Below are positions 47,754-56,964 of a stretch of 64,000 nt of DNA, in pieces. Every line of letters begins with the position of its first letter. Position 1 is the first letter of the stretch. Source of the DNA: Ignavibacteria bacterium. GTDB taxonomy: Bacteria; Bacteroidota; Ignavibacteria; Kapaibacteriales; UBA961. The stretch is taken from positions 186,001 through 250,000 of the forward strand of contig JADJXV010000006.1 in assembly GCA_016720145.1 (NCBI GenBank), read 5' to 3'. The position numbers and the translations under genes were made by a program. The notes below the pieces were generated by a model. That model did no database searches. It had not been told where the DNA came from and was given only the letters and a program-made list of their open reading frames with translations.

Positions 47754-48133
47754 AGATTATTGACTACTCGTTTTATACCGTCTTTGACTACCTTCTCACC
47801 AAAATTTATTACTAAAGCAAGTCTGAGATTTGACAATCGAAGGTAAGTAAGTGCCTGTGATTCATAGATTGAATTATATCTTTCTGTCGCTTTGCATTCG
47901 ACAATTACTTTTCCCTGAACGAGAATATCTACCCGAAGCGGTGAGGCAAGTTCCTTTCCCTTATAAAGTACAGGAACTATTTTTTGTCGTTCAACCTGCA
48001 GCCCACGCTCTATAAGCTCCTGACACAATGCTTCCTCATAAATACTTTCTAGTAACCCTGGTCCACCGAGTACACGGTGAACTTCAATCGCAGCACCAAT
48101 AATCTTGGCACTAATTTCATTTTCTGTCATCAT
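47750..48133 (-). CDS. GxxExxY protein (PD-(D/E)XK superfamily)
   Basis: 127 residues. The name-giving motif is GLLESIY (about residues 25-31, within VHRVLGGPGLLESIYEEAL). The nuclease-like core follows: Asp in LRVDILVQGK and Glu-Cys-Lys in VIVECKA (about residues 68-80), the PD-(D/E)XK pattern of family PDDEXK_3. Function is unknown in the family. The gene lies inside metH between repeat clusters and its stop codon lies in a repeat, so it appears to travel with them. The start could also be the next codon (MTENEIS). Whether it cuts DNA is inference. Confidence 0.9.
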   Translation of the reverse strand: MMTENEISAKIIGAAIEVHRVLGGPGLLESIYEEALCQELIERGLQVERQKIVPVLYKGKELASPLRVDILVQGKVIVECKATERYNSIYESQALTYLRLSNLRLALVINFGEKVVKDGIKRVVNNL

Positions 48134-48191
48134 AGTGATATGGTAAATTGTTTAACGTGTTGACGACAAGATACATAGAGTGTGAATTAGA

Positions 48192-48380
48192 TCTCTGCGT
48201 TCTCTGCGCCTTTGCGTTAAAATTGAAAAATAACTATTCCTGATTTAAGAATTTAACGCAAAGGTAACAGAAGTGCTTTCTGAAATTAAATCTCTGCGTT
48301 CTCTGCGCCTTTGCGTTAAAATTGAAAAATAACTATTCCTAATATAAGAATTTAAAGCAAAGACGCAAAGGCCGCAGAGG
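48192..48380. repeat. Tandem 99-base units of the CGCAAAG repeat
   Basis: 48192-48241 and 48291-48340 are identical over 50 bases and 99 bases apart. Each is followed by an inverted partner (TTTAACGCAAAGG at 48252-48264; TTAAAGCAAAGACGCAAAGG at 48352 on), so each unit can form a hairpin. The last unit touches the end of the metH frame. Confidence 0.88.
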
Positions 48381-48403
48381 TAAATGCTTTTGCGTTAAAA
48401 ATC

Positions 48404-51196
48404 TTAGTGAAACAAATCTAACTTATTCCCACGAGCAGCCGAAAGTGAGAGCAAACTCTTCTCCACCGAACGATTAGCATAATCAGCCCGCACCTTCTCG
48501 TATTCTTTCTTAAACTGCGCGCCAAAACTCTCCCGCGTCTCCATGCTGACCAAGCTCCCCGCGACCGGCACCGCTCTTGAAGCATCCAGCACATGAATCA
48601 CCGCCCCCGAATACGATGGTGCAATCTTCACCGCCGTATGCACCCGCGACGTCGTCGCCCCGCCGATTAATAATGGTTTGGTGAATTTGAGGCGTTCCAT
48701 CTCTTTGGCAACATGCACCATCTCGTCGAGTGAAGGTGTAATGAGTCCCGAAAGTCCTATAATATCAACATTTTCCGTAATAGCCATTTGCAGGATTTTA
48801 TCAGCCGAAACCATTACTCCCATATCGATAACCCGGTAATTGTTACACCCAAGCACCACGCCTACGATATTTTTACCGATATCATGCACGTCTCCCTTGA
48901 CGGTCGCGAGCAAGACGGTACCATTATTTTTACTTTCATCGCCAATGAGCGCTTTTTCGGCTTCCATGAAGGGCATCAAATAAGCAACAGCTTTTTTCAT
49001 AACACGTGCTGATTTCACCACTTGCGGCAGGAACATCTTCCCTGCTCCGAATAAATCACCCACTACACTCATGCCGTCCATCAGCGGACCTTCGATCACA
49101 TGCAAAGGACGCTCATACATTTGGCGCGCTTCCTCTGTATCGGCATCAATAAATTCTGTAATTCCCTTTACTAATGAATGCTTGAGACGTTCCTGCACAG
49201 ACTCACTGCGCCATGCTTCGGCTTCTTTTGCCGTGACAGCAGTTTTACCCTTGAGCTTGAGCTGTTCGGCGTATTCGACTAAGCGTTCGGTCGAGTCTGC
49301 GCGGCGATTTAAAATCACATCTTCCACTAATTCAAGCAGATCCTTCGGAATTTCATCATAAATATCAATTTGTCCGGCATTGACGATTCCCATATCCATG
49401 CCTGCTTGGATCGCGTGGTAGAGAAAAGCAGAGTGCATCGCACGGCGAACAGGTTCATTGCCACGAAACGAGAACGACAAATTGCTCACGCCGCCCGAAA
49501 CTTTCGCACCTGGAAGATGCTGCTTAATCCACCGCGTGGCATTGATAAAGTCATTGCCGTAATTGTTGTGTTCCTCGAGTCCGGTTGCAATCGCAAAGAT
49601 ATTCGGATCGAAAATAATATCCTGCGGAGCAAATCCTATTTTCTCAGTTAAAAGCTTATATGCGCGAGCACAAATCTGTGTTTTCCGTTCAAACGTATCG
49701 GCTTGCCCCTGCTCATCAAACGCCATAACTATCGTCGCAGCACCATATTCGAGCACTTTTTGCGCTTGTTCAAGGAATTTCTCTTCGCCTTCTTTCATAG
49801 AAATTGAATTGACAATCGACTTGCCCTGCGCGCATTTGAGTCCTGCTTCGATAACGCTCCATTTGGAAGAATCGATCATCACCGGTACTTTGGCAATATC
49901 CGGTTCAGATGCAATGAGATTCAGGAATTTCACCATCGCAGCTTCGGAATCAAGCATGCCTTCATCCATATTAATATCAATCACTTGCGCGCCGCTTTCA
50001 ACTTGCTGACGGGCGACCGAGAGCGCTTCTTCGTAATTATTTTCTTTGATGAGTTTGGCAAATTTTGCCGAACCCGTCACATTGGTACGTTCGCCGATAT
50101 TGACAAAATTGGTGTCGGGGCGAATCTCGAACGGTTCAAGACCGGAGAGGCGCATGAGGGGTTCGCGGGTGGGAATTTCGCGTGGCGTAAGATGTTCGAC
50201 AGCATCAGCAATAGCGCGGATATGATCCGGCGTCGAACCGCAGCAGCCACCCAAAAGATTAGCAAAACCTGACTCAGCGAATTCTTTAATAACCGCTGAC
50301 ATTGTTTCCGGCGTTTGATCATAACCGCCCATTTCATTCGGGAGTCCGGCATTGGGGTACACGCTGACGTAGCAGGTAGCGATGCGGGATAATTCTTCCA
50401 CAAACGGACGCATTTGTTCGGCGCCGAGCGAACAGTTCAGTCCAACCGACAACAAATTCGGACAATGGCACACCGAATTCCAAAATGCTTCCGTTGTTTG
50501 ACCGGAAAGAGTCCGCCCCGACATATCGACAATCGTCCCGGAAATCATCACCGGAAGCTGTTTGTCGCTTGTACGGAAATACTCTGATACGGCAAAGATG
50601 GCAGCTTTCGCAGTGAGCGTATCCGTAATAGTTTCAATGAGTAAGACATCAGCACCGCCATCGACGAGCCCGCGAACTTGTTCGGAGTAGGCGGCGACCA
50701 TTTCATCCCACACGATAGCGCGGTAGCCGGCATTATTGATATCGGGAGAGAGCGAGAGCATTTTGGTGGTGGGTCCCATCGCGCCGGCGACGAAGCGCGG
50801 TTTTTCGGGAGTGAGAGCGGTATATTCCTCGGCTGCCTGCTTGGCGAGCTTGGCGGACATATAATTAATATCATAGACCAGAGTTTCGAGATTATAATCC
50901 GCCTGCGAAACAGTCGTCGCGCTAAAGGTATTGGTTTCAATGATATCGGCGCCTGCAGCAAGATATTCGCGGTGAATATCAAGAATAATATCCGGCCGTG
51001 TGAGCGAGAGCAAATCATTATCCCCTTTGAGCGGATGATGGTGTCCCGACAAATCATGCCGGCACGCGGCAGAATGGAGTCCGCGGAAATCATCCTCACC
51101 AAGAGTATGCCGCTGAATCATCGTTCCCATCGCACCATCAAGGATGAGAATCCGCTGTTTGAGGAGAGTTTGAAGCTTTTGGAGTGTGTTATTCAT
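48404..51196 (-). CDS. metH: Methionine synthase, homocysteine/folate/B12 part
   Basis: 930 residues instead of about 1200. Homocysteine domain (about 1-330) with zinc ligands Cys in GLNCSLG (about 252) and the CC pair in LGGCCGSTP (about 317-318); pterin domain (about 350-620, FVNIGERTNVTGS, DINMDEGMLD, VPVMIDSSKW); cap and cobalamin domains (about 640-890) with the Co-binding GDVHDIGKNIVG (His about 770). The frame ends after ARGNKLDLFH, which corresponds to the linker before the AdoMet reactivation domain; that domain is encoded 770 bases downstream behind an inserted cassette. The catalytic part is whole and could make methionine, but reactivation would need the second polypeptide. Confidence 0.95.
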   Translation of the reverse strand: MNNTLQKLQTLLKQRILILDGAMGTMIQRHTLGEDDFRGLHSAACRHDLSGHHHPLKGDNDLLSLTRPDIILDIHREYLAAGADIIETNTFSATTVSQADYNLETLVYDINYMSAKLAKQAAEEYTALTPEKPRFVAGAMGPTTKMLSLSPDINNAGYRAIVWDEMVAAYSEQVRGLVDGGADVLLIETITDTLTAKAAIFAVSEYFRTSDKQLPVMISGTIVDMSGRTLSGQTTEAFWNSVCHCPNLLSVGLNCSLGAEQMRPFVEELSRIATCYVSVYPNAGLPNEMGGYDQTPETMSAVIKEFAESGFANLLGGCCGSTPDHIRAIADAVEHLTPREIPTREPLMRLSGLEPFEIRPDTNFVNIGERTNVTGSAKFAKLIKENNYEEALSVARQQVESGAQVIDINMDEGMLDSEAAMVKFLNLIASEPDIAKVPVMIDSSKWSVIEAGLKCAQGKSIVNSISMKEGEEKFLEQAQKVLEYGAATIVMAFDEQGQADTFERKTQICARAYKLLTEKIGFAPQDIIFDPNIFAIATGLEEHNNYGNDFINATRWIKQHLPGAKVSGGVSNLSFSFRGNEPVRRAMHSAFLYHAIQAGMDMGIVNAGQIDIYDEIPKDLLELVEDVILNRRADSTERLVEYAEQLKLKGKTAVTAKEAEAWRSESVQERLKHSLVKGITEFIDADTEEARQMYERPLHVIEGPLMDGMSVVGDLFGAGKMFLPQVVKSARVMKKAVAYLMPFMEAEKALIGDESKNNGTVLLATVKGDVHDIGKNIVGVVLGCNNYRVIDMGVMVSADKILQMAITENVDIIGLSGLITPSLDEMVHVAKEMERLKFTKPLLIGGATTSRVHTAVKIAPSYSGAVIHVLDASRAVPVAGSLVSMETRESFGAQFKKEYEKVRADYANRSVEKSLLSLSAARGNKLDLFH

Positions 51197-51199
51197 ACG

Positions 51200-52132
51200 T
51201 TATTCTAATTTGTTTGTCGCATCAATGTAAAATTGTATCTTATCCGATTCATCCGGCTTATAATTATGGAATTCGAGGAGTTCCCCATTGGGTAATTTTG
51301 TGCGCTGTACTACTTTATTTGTATCGTATTTATTCGGAAGTTCGATGCGTAATGTACTCGAATCCTCTTCTGCTTTACTTATTTTAAAAACTGATTTAAG
51401 GATATTCCCTTTCCAGGATTTTCCGGAGCCGAAGATGTAGGTGCCTTGGTCTATACCAATATAGAATGGATCAATGTACTTTGATTTGAATTCAACTGCT
51501 GTTTTAATGGTCTGATCTTCCTGGAAATTGACTTTTTTTACAAACCAGTACAGCCAATCTTCTTTAAAGTTAACATAAAAGGACGATCGTTGTTGTTCGC
51601 TAAGTCCTTTACCATTTCTCTGCCACCAGCGAGAGGCATGTTTTGGTGATTTTAGGGTAATAACCTCATCATTGTCACTGTTTCTGAGTTCCATATTCGT
51701 GCGATATTCTCGAAATGGTTTATAAGCTACTAGAGAATCATTAATAAATGTATTGAAATTCAAGATAAACATTGAGTCTTCAGGCATTCTATTCGATGAA
51801 TTTTCAAAAATCGATGAGTCTAATGATTCGAGTCGATGATTTTGAAACGTATGGGGAAATCCAATCTGTATTGTTCGAGCGTTTCCTGAATTACGAAGCC
51901 AAAATGTAGCTGTCACCGTATAATACTTTTTATCGAGTCTAATTTCCACATACTCCGAATCCATTTGAACCGTGGCATTATTTCCGTTTTTCAGAGTCAC
52001 ACCGCCATGAATGACATCGACGAATCCATCATTTGCTTTTATTTCCAAAGTAGTTATCAACACCATAAATATTGATAAACAGCACAGTTGAAATGCTTGT
52101 CGTTGGAAGTATGTTATAATTAGTTTCTTCAT
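51200..52132 (-). CDS. Secreted DUF4424-like protein
   Basis: 310 residues from the ATG at 52132, which opens with a basic region and a signal peptide (KKLIITYFQRQAFQLCCLSIFMVLITTLEIKA); an upstream in-frame start at 52162 only adds ten residues. The mature part begins DGFVDVIHGGVTLKNGN and has a beta-rich pattern (VEIRLDKKYYTVTATFWLRNSGNARTIQIGFP) like DUF4424 proteins. No catalytic residues are recognised. It ends three bases before the metH start and starts about 30 bases after the DUF2442 gene, so the three genes may share a transcript. Confidence 0.65.
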   Translation of the reverse strand: MKKLIITYFQRQAFQLCCLSIFMVLITTLEIKANDGFVDVIHGGVTLKNGNNATVQMDSEYVEIRLDKKYYTVTATFWLRNSGNARTIQIGFPHTFQNHRLESLDSSIFENSSNRMPEDSMFILNFNTFINDSLVAYKPFREYRTNMELRNSDNDEVITLKSPKHASRWWQRNGKGLSEQQRSSFYVNFKEDWLYWFVKKVNFQEDQTIKTAVEFKSKYIDPFYIGIDQGTYIFGSGKSWKGNILKSVFKISKAEEDSSTLRIELPNKYDTNKVVQRTKLPNGELLEFHNYKPDESDKIQFYIDATNKLE

Positions 52133-52162
52133 ATAGTTACAGGTGAATCCATCCAAACTCAT

Positions 52163-52423
52163 TTAGCGCATTTCAAGTAAATGTACTGACTTATCTTCAA
52201 AATATTCCCGCAAGAAATTAGGACAAAAATCAAAACCATTTTCCCAGGCAATTCCATTAAACTCATTAACAAAAACGCGATTGAAAAATGCTTTGTCATG
52301 TAATGCTTCACCAATTTCACCACGAATAGACGGCGCAACATCGACAATTCCTGAAAATCCATCGGCAAAAGTCACGTGGACATGCAGGTCGGGCAATGGT
52401 TGGGCGTTGATTATCTTTTGCAT
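52163..52423 (-). CDS. DUF2442 protein
   Basis: 86 residues matching the small DUF2442 family: MQKIINAQPLPDLHVHVTFADGFSGIVDVAP, then ALHDKAFFNRVFVN, FNGIAWENGFDFCPNFLRE. Family members usually pair with DUF4160 in what look like toxin-antitoxin-like or phage-borne couples; here the 245 bases upstream hold no intact DUF4160 gene. Function unknown. Confidence 0.85.
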   Translation of the reverse strand: MQKIINAQPLPDLHVHVTFADGFSGIVDVAPSIRGEIGEALHDKAFFNRVFVNEFNGIAWENGFDFCPNFLREYFEDKSVHLLEMR

Positions 52424-52668
52424 TACTTCAGCAAGATGCTATGTAGTATGAACATAGTATATATGGAGCACAGGAGTTCTCCATCAATAATTAGCAAATG
52501 GATATGCTATATATCCAAATAATTCTTTTATTCCCTACAAAAATCGTGAAATACCGCATCAAAACGAAACGCTTAGGAGAATTAAGGGAATTACGAGAAC
52601 GTTTGGACGGCAAAGGGTGACCGCAAACGCACGGTTGGAATGCCATGAACCGAACCCCAACATCAATC

Positions 52669-54882
52669 TCACCACACCATCGCAGCATTGAGGAAGAATT
52701 GCCTGCCGAGGAGCATGGGGATGGATTGTAAATTCATGGAATTGAATATGTTATTGACGCCTGCGGTGAGTTCAATCCTCGAACTCTGCAGCAGACCCTG
52801 CGTGTCAAATCTCTTGGTAATTGCCGTATTACAGAGCGCGTAACCGGGCACGTATTCGTCATCGCGGTCGAGAACTTTTCGGGCGGGGTCGCCGAGAGCA
52901 AGTCCATTTTTGTCAAGCGCTTCGTCGCCGAATCTGCCTACATACTGCACACGGAAATTGATGCTCAGCCCGTAGGGTCTGTGGTCATATTGCACGCGGG
53001 CTACGCCACTATGCCGCGAGCGGAACCATAAGCCACCATACGTTTTATACTTTAAATACTCACCGTTTATGTAGATAGCGCGACCATCTTTGATTGCATC
53101 GAGCACTTCGACATCATTGGCGTCGAGAAATTGGTAGCCGAAATTTGCCGAAAATGATGTGCTGTCACTCACGGGAAGAGCAAGGTGAAGATTCGTTTCA
53201 ATCCCTTGCGTATAGACCCGCGAGAGATTGCGGTAGGAATAGACCGAATTATTGCCCGTAGCATCCTGACCAACATAGTAATACTCGATTAAGTTCGAGA
53301 GATTATTACGGAATGCGCGGACCTCGACCATGCCGGTGAGCTTGTCGTCGCCGATGGGAATGTCAATTCCATCATACATAATCCCCGCATCAAACGCCGT
53401 CGAACGCTCGGGTTGTAGATCGAGACCGAGGCGCCGCGCTCCGACCAGATCATAGCCGGCCCCGGCGAGACGATTGGAGAATTGCACGTATAACTGTCTG
53501 AAATCCGGCACTTTGAAACCGGTACCGATGGAAGTACGGAATTGCAAATTGTCGGTTATTTTAAAATTCAGTGCGAGCTTGGGATTGGCTAACCATAATA
53601 CTTTCAATAACGTACTGTCGAAGGGTTCGCTACCGGAAAAGCTTGCATTATCATACGCACTATTGCCTACATAGCGGCTACTCAGCGCGTATGACACCCA
53701 TTCGGTGGGATTACCTTCCCACTGTCCAAAGATGGAGAAGGTGCGGTAAAAGGGTTTGTCGGGGTAACGCGAACCGCTCGTATTGTCGTAATTGGCTTCG
53801 AGACCGAAGGTAAAACGATTGCGGAGATTCCAGAACACATCATATTGCAAATATCCGCGCCAGATTTGGCGGTTGAGGTCATCGGTGCGACCGGCTGCAG
53901 CTTGCGTGGTGTCGAAATTGTACTGTTCGGTGTAGTTTGAGCCGTATAACTGCGCTGTAAGTCGTGCCTTGCCGTGCGTCCATTCCGTGCCGAGTGTGCC
54001 TGAAAATTCACGTTGCACCACCGAACCTGTATTAGAAGCGACTTGTCCGAAGAATGATTCGGTGAATTTCCCGCTGCTTTCCGATTCAAAAAAACGTCCA
54101 TTAGCGGAGAGTTTTAAGCCGGGTGTAATTCTCCACAATCCCTTTGTTTGTGCGGTGTAGTCGGTAAATCCGGAGTATGGAACGGTGCGTCCATCTTGTG
54201 ATAATTCAAATGGTTGTGCTGATTTGCTGTTAAAGAATCCGCTTATTTCGTAGTCCGTTGCGCCATAGCCGCCGTCGAGTTGGAGTTCTGCTGCGCCATG
54301 CTGCAGATACTGTGAATAGACTTTTCCACTCCACCCGTCAACCGGTCTTTTAGTAATAATATTAATCACACCGGCGAGGGCTTCGCTGCCGTAGAGCGAG
54401 GACATCGGACCTTTGACAATTTCGACGCGGTCGATATTCCCCACCGAAATGCGGGACAAGTCGAGCACACCGGCAACGCGACCGATCATGGGCTGACCGT
54501 CGAGTAAGATCATTGTATAGTCAGGGCTTAGCCCCATCATTTGTACGCCGGTGCGAACATTGGTTGTGAGCAGGAGTCCGCTTTGCTCACGGAGTAAATC
54601 AGCGGAATTCACCATCGCGCTGGACTTTAATTTATCACCGCCAACGACTTCCACGCGTACGGGCGAGTCTTTGATGAGCGATTCATTCCGCGTACCGGTG
54701 ATGACTACTTGTTGGGCGTTATAGGTGCGAGTTTTGGAAAGTGTATCTGCTTTTTTTACCCGCGGAACGGCCGGAAGGCGCGGAGTTTGGAGGGTAGAAT
54801 CGGGTGCGGCAATGCTTGGAAGTATCGAGAAAAGAAGGAATAAAACGACCGACAATGTAAACGAAGTACTAGTTATACGCAT
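52669..54882 (-). CDS. TonB-dependent outer-membrane receptor
   Basis: 737 residues from the ATG at 54882; the frame extends to 55029, but that part is translation of a CGCAAAG repeat. Signal peptide at about 1-28 (MRITSTSFTLSVVLFLLFSILPSIAA). Plug domain about 60-170 (QQVVITGTRNESLIKDSPVRVEVV, PDYTMILLDGQPMIGR, RVEIVKGPMSSLYGSEALAGVINI), then a 22-strand barrel to the end (NAAMVW). It would carry a siderophore, cobalamin or another large ligand across the outer membrane. No B12 riboswitch was recognised upstream, and the nearby metH is on its own, so the ligand is open. Confidence 0.93.
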   Translation of the reverse strand: MRITSTSFTLSVVLFLLFSILPSIAAPDSTLQTPRLPAVPRVKKADTLSKTRTYNAQQVVITGTRNESLIKDSPVRVEVVGGDKLKSSAMVNSADLLREQSGLLLTTNVRTGVQMMGLSPDYTMILLDGQPMIGRVAGVLDLSRISVGNIDRVEIVKGPMSSLYGSEALAGVINIITKRPVDGWSGKVYSQYLQHGAAELQLDGGYGATDYEISGFFNSKSAQPFELSQDGRTVPYSGFTDYTAQTKGLWRITPGLKLSANGRFFESESSGKFTESFFGQVASNTGSVVQREFSGTLGTEWTHGKARLTAQLYGSNYTEQYNFDTTQAAAGRTDDLNRQIWRGYLQYDVFWNLRNRFTFGLEANYDNTSGSRYPDKPFYRTFSIFGQWEGNPTEWVSYALSSRYVGNSAYDNASFSGSEPFDSTLLKVLWLANPKLALNFKITDNLQFRTSIGTGFKVPDFRQLYVQFSNRLAGAGYDLVGARRLGLDLQPERSTAFDAGIMYDGIDIPIGDDKLTGMVEVRAFRNNLSNLIEYYYVGQDATGNNSVYSYRNLSRVYTQGIETNLHLALPVSDSTSFSANFGYQFLDANDVEVLDAIKDGRAIYINGEYLKYKTYGGLWFRSRHSGVARVQYDHRPYGLSINFRVQYVGRFGDEALDKNGLALGDPARKVLDRDDEYVPGYALCNTAITKRFDTQGLLQSSRIELTAGVNNIFNSMNLQSIPMLLGRQFFLNAAMVW

Positions 54883-54962
54883 GAATTTCTTTGTATGAGT
54901 AAAAAATGAGGGCGGTAAGACGGGATTTTTGGTTTTTTCGCGTTTTGATTGCGTAAGATTTT

Positions 54963-55021
54963 CAACGCAAAGGCGCAAAGGTGCAGAGAATTCTTTGCGT
55001 GCTTTGCGGCTTTGCGTTAAA
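54963..55021. repeat. CGCAAAG repeat hairpin upstream of the TonB receptor
   Basis: CAACGCAAAGGCGCAAAG... (54963-54988) faces CTTTGCG...CTTTGCGGCTTTGCGTTAA (54993-55020). Same family as the metH cassette repeats, here without a GxxExxY gene. Confidence 0.85.
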
Positions 55022-55164
55022 AAATCCAAGATGTATTCCTTGCGGCGAAGATGATATTATCAGCGAACATCATAGAAAATCATAAAAAATCAGCGTGCCA
55101 TTTCTCAACACACACACAGATTTTCCGTAAATTGCCACTCAAATTTGACTTCAATTACTAGAAT

Positions 55165-56457
55165 ATGGAATCTATGCAGTATCAATACTCCCTTGAATTT
55201 GCTCAGACAATGGACGCTCAGGACGCACTTGCGCCGCTTCGTCATCACTTTCATTTCCCCGTTATTAACAGTCAAGAAGCACGGTATTTCTGCGGAAATT
55301 CTCTTGGACTCCAACCAAAAGCGACCGAAAGTGCGCTCCTTCAGGAATTAAACGATTGGAAAAATTGGGGTGTCGAAGGACATTTCAACGCAAAAAATCC
55401 ATGGTTCCCGTATCATAAATTCCTCACCGATTCCCTCGCCCGTATCGTTGGAGCTCAGCCAAGCGAAGTAGTTTGTATGAATACACTTACCGTCAATCTT
55501 CATCTACTGATGGTGTCGTTTTATCGTCCAACAAAGGAACGCTACAAAATCATCATGGAGGCAGGCGCCTTCCCTTCTGACCAATATGCTATGGAGTCAC
55601 AGGCGCGCTTTCATGGGCTCAATCCGGATGAAGCAATTATTGAAATTGCACCGCGTGAAGGTGAAAATACGCTCCGCACCGAGGACATTCTCAGTGCGAT
55701 TGAAATGCATAAAGACTCACTTGCACTCGTTATGTTCTCCGGTGTGCAATATTTTACCGGTCAGCGATTTGCGATGAAGGATATTGCTGCAGCGGCTCAT
55801 GCAGCAGGAGCGCTCGTAGGATTCGACCTCGCGCATGCTATTGGGAATGTTGAACTTAATCTTCATGATTGGGATGTAGATTTTGCAGCGTGGTGTTCGT
55901 ATAAGTATCTGAATTCCGGTCCGGGTGGCGTCGGCGGCATCTTCGTCCACGAACGTCACGGCAACTCTCCCGACCTCCCGCGTTTTGCCGGCTGGTGGGG
56001 CAATGACGAAAGCACACGATTTGAAATGAAGAAGGGTTTTCGTCCTGCCAAGGGCGCTGAGGGTTGGCAGATCAGCAATGCGCAAGTATTTCAAATGGCT
56101 GCACTTCGCGCGTCTTTGGATGTGTTTGACAAAGCAGATTTTTCTTCCTTGGCAGCAAAACGTGATGCTTTAACCGGATATTTGGAATTCTTACTTGCAA
56201 AAGTAATTGCCGACTTCCCTGCTCTCAATATCACGATTATTACTCCACATGATCTACACGAACGAGGATGTCAATTATCCTTACTTGCGAATTCTAATGG
56301 ACGGGAATTATATAATTATCTAACAAATAATGGAATTATCGTTGACTGGCGCGAACCGAACGTTATCCGCGCTGCTCCTGTTCCTCTTTATAATTCATTT
56401 GAAGATGTATATGTGTTAGCCGAAAGTATCAGGTCGTATGCAAAAGAGATACTATAA
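55165..56457 (+). CDS. kynU: Kynureninase
   Basis: 430 residues, the usual length. A pyridoxal-phosphate enzyme that splits kynurenine to anthranilate and alanine (or 3-hydroxykynurenine to 3-hydroxyanthranilate) in tryptophan breakdown or NAD synthesis. YFCGNSLGLQPKA near the N-terminus, MNTLTVNLHLLMVSFYRP, the PLP Lys in AAWCSYKYLNSGPGG (about residue 245), then FAGWWGNDESTRFEMKKGFRPAKGAEGWQ.SN are all family hallmarks. MESMQYQYS... is taken as start; the later Met 4 is possible. No other kynurenine-pathway gene is in the window. Confidence 0.96.
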   Translation: MESMQYQYSLEFAQTMDAQDALAPLRHHFHFPVINSQEARYFCGNSLGLQPKATESALLQELNDWKNWGVEGHFNAKNPWFPYHKFLTDSLARIVGAQPSEVVCMNTLTVNLHLLMVSFYRPTKERYKIIMEAGAFPSDQYAMESQARFHGLNPDEAIIEIAPREGENTLRTEDILSAIEMHKDSLALVMFSGVQYFTGQRFAMKDIAAAAHAAGALVGFDLAHAIGNVELNLHDWDVDFAAWCSYKYLNSGPGGVGGIFVHERHGNSPDLPRFAGWWGNDESTRFEMKKGFRPAKGAEGWQISNAQVFQMAALRASLDVFDKADFSSLAAKRDALTGYLEFLLAKVIADFPALNITIITPHDLHERGCQLSLLANSNGRELYNYLTNNGIIVDWREPNVIRAAPVPLYNSFEDVYVLAESIRSYAKEIL

Positions 56458-56631
56458 TTAGGAAATATTTGAGGAGTGAAGTTGATCATAAAAAATACTC
56501 ATTAAACCTTTCCTAAACTCACCGCTCTTAGCACCCGAAATTGCGGAGAGTATGGCGCTCTTCACATTTGTAAGGGGACGATACTTGTTGTATCCAACCA
56601 ATTTTCTTTCTTAATTTTAAAGGGTAATTGT

Positions 56632-56953
56632 ATGAAAAATCTTGTTGTAGCAACTATCGTTGCATTCGTCGTCGCAGGTAGTGTTACTGTCAATGCTCAA
56701 ACTCCGAAAGAGCAAGCTAAAGCCGGAAAAGAACAAGTTAAAGCAGGGAAAACGGTGATCAAATCTGAACGTCAGGACATGAAAGCGATTAAGGAAAGCG
56801 TGAAAGCCGGTACAATGTCCAAAGAAGAAGCAAAAGCGCAAGTAAAGGCAAACCGTGAGCAAATCAAAGCAGCAAAAGGATCTGTGCACGAAGGAAAACA
56901 GCAAATCCGGTGAAGCCCGTAAGGCAGCACATGAAGCCAAAAAAAATAAATAA
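56632..56953 (+). CDS. Small secreted Lys/Glu/Ala-rich helical protein (one-base frame break)
   Basis: Signal peptide at 1-22 (MKNLVVATIVAFVVAGSVTVNA). The mature protein is a run of 11-residue-like helical repeats (KEQAKAGKEQVKAGK, KEEAKAQVKANREQIKAAK). As written it stops at 56913 after GKQQIR (93 residues); dropping one G of 56909-56910 lets it continue as EARKAAHEAKKNK to a stop at 56953 (about 106 residues). The extended end fits the repeat better. It is likely periplasmic and all-helical, with no known function. A terminator-like hairpin follows at 56997. Confidence 0.72.
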
Positions 56954-56964
56954 GACTTGAAAAT

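Larger units (their letters stand above)
47580..48403. mobile_element. Repeat-flanked GxxExxY cassette inserted in metH
   Basis: About 820 bases between the two metH parts. It carries one gene (47750-48133) flanked on both sides by CTCTGCGNNCTTTGCGTTAA-type repeats: 47631-47649, 47682-47710, 47725-47753 on one side and 48192-48220, 48252-48264, 48291-48319, 48352-48380 on the other. The MetH frame ends at the first base of the repeat zone. Boundaries are approximate; no target duplication or transposase is visible, so the name mobile element is an inference. Confidence 0.5.

Noticed and set aside
47631..48380. CRISPR array suggested by repeated 20-30-base units
   Set aside because: Spacing is irregular, units occur in both orientations, the 99-base unit includes the spacer, and no cas gene is present.
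52430..52668. Possible remnant of a DUF4160 gene beside DUF2442
   Set aside because: Translations in all frames are broken by stops, and only very weak resemblance to the DUF4160 start was seen.
54883..55029. N-terminal extension of the TonB receptor
   Set aside because: It is translation of a CGCAAAG repeat; the signal peptide begins at 54882.
52669..55164. Cobalamin riboswitch upstream of the TonB receptor, as a link to the B12-dependent metH
   Set aside because: No B12-box-like sequence or fitting fold was recognised in the short upstream gap, which is mostly repeat.
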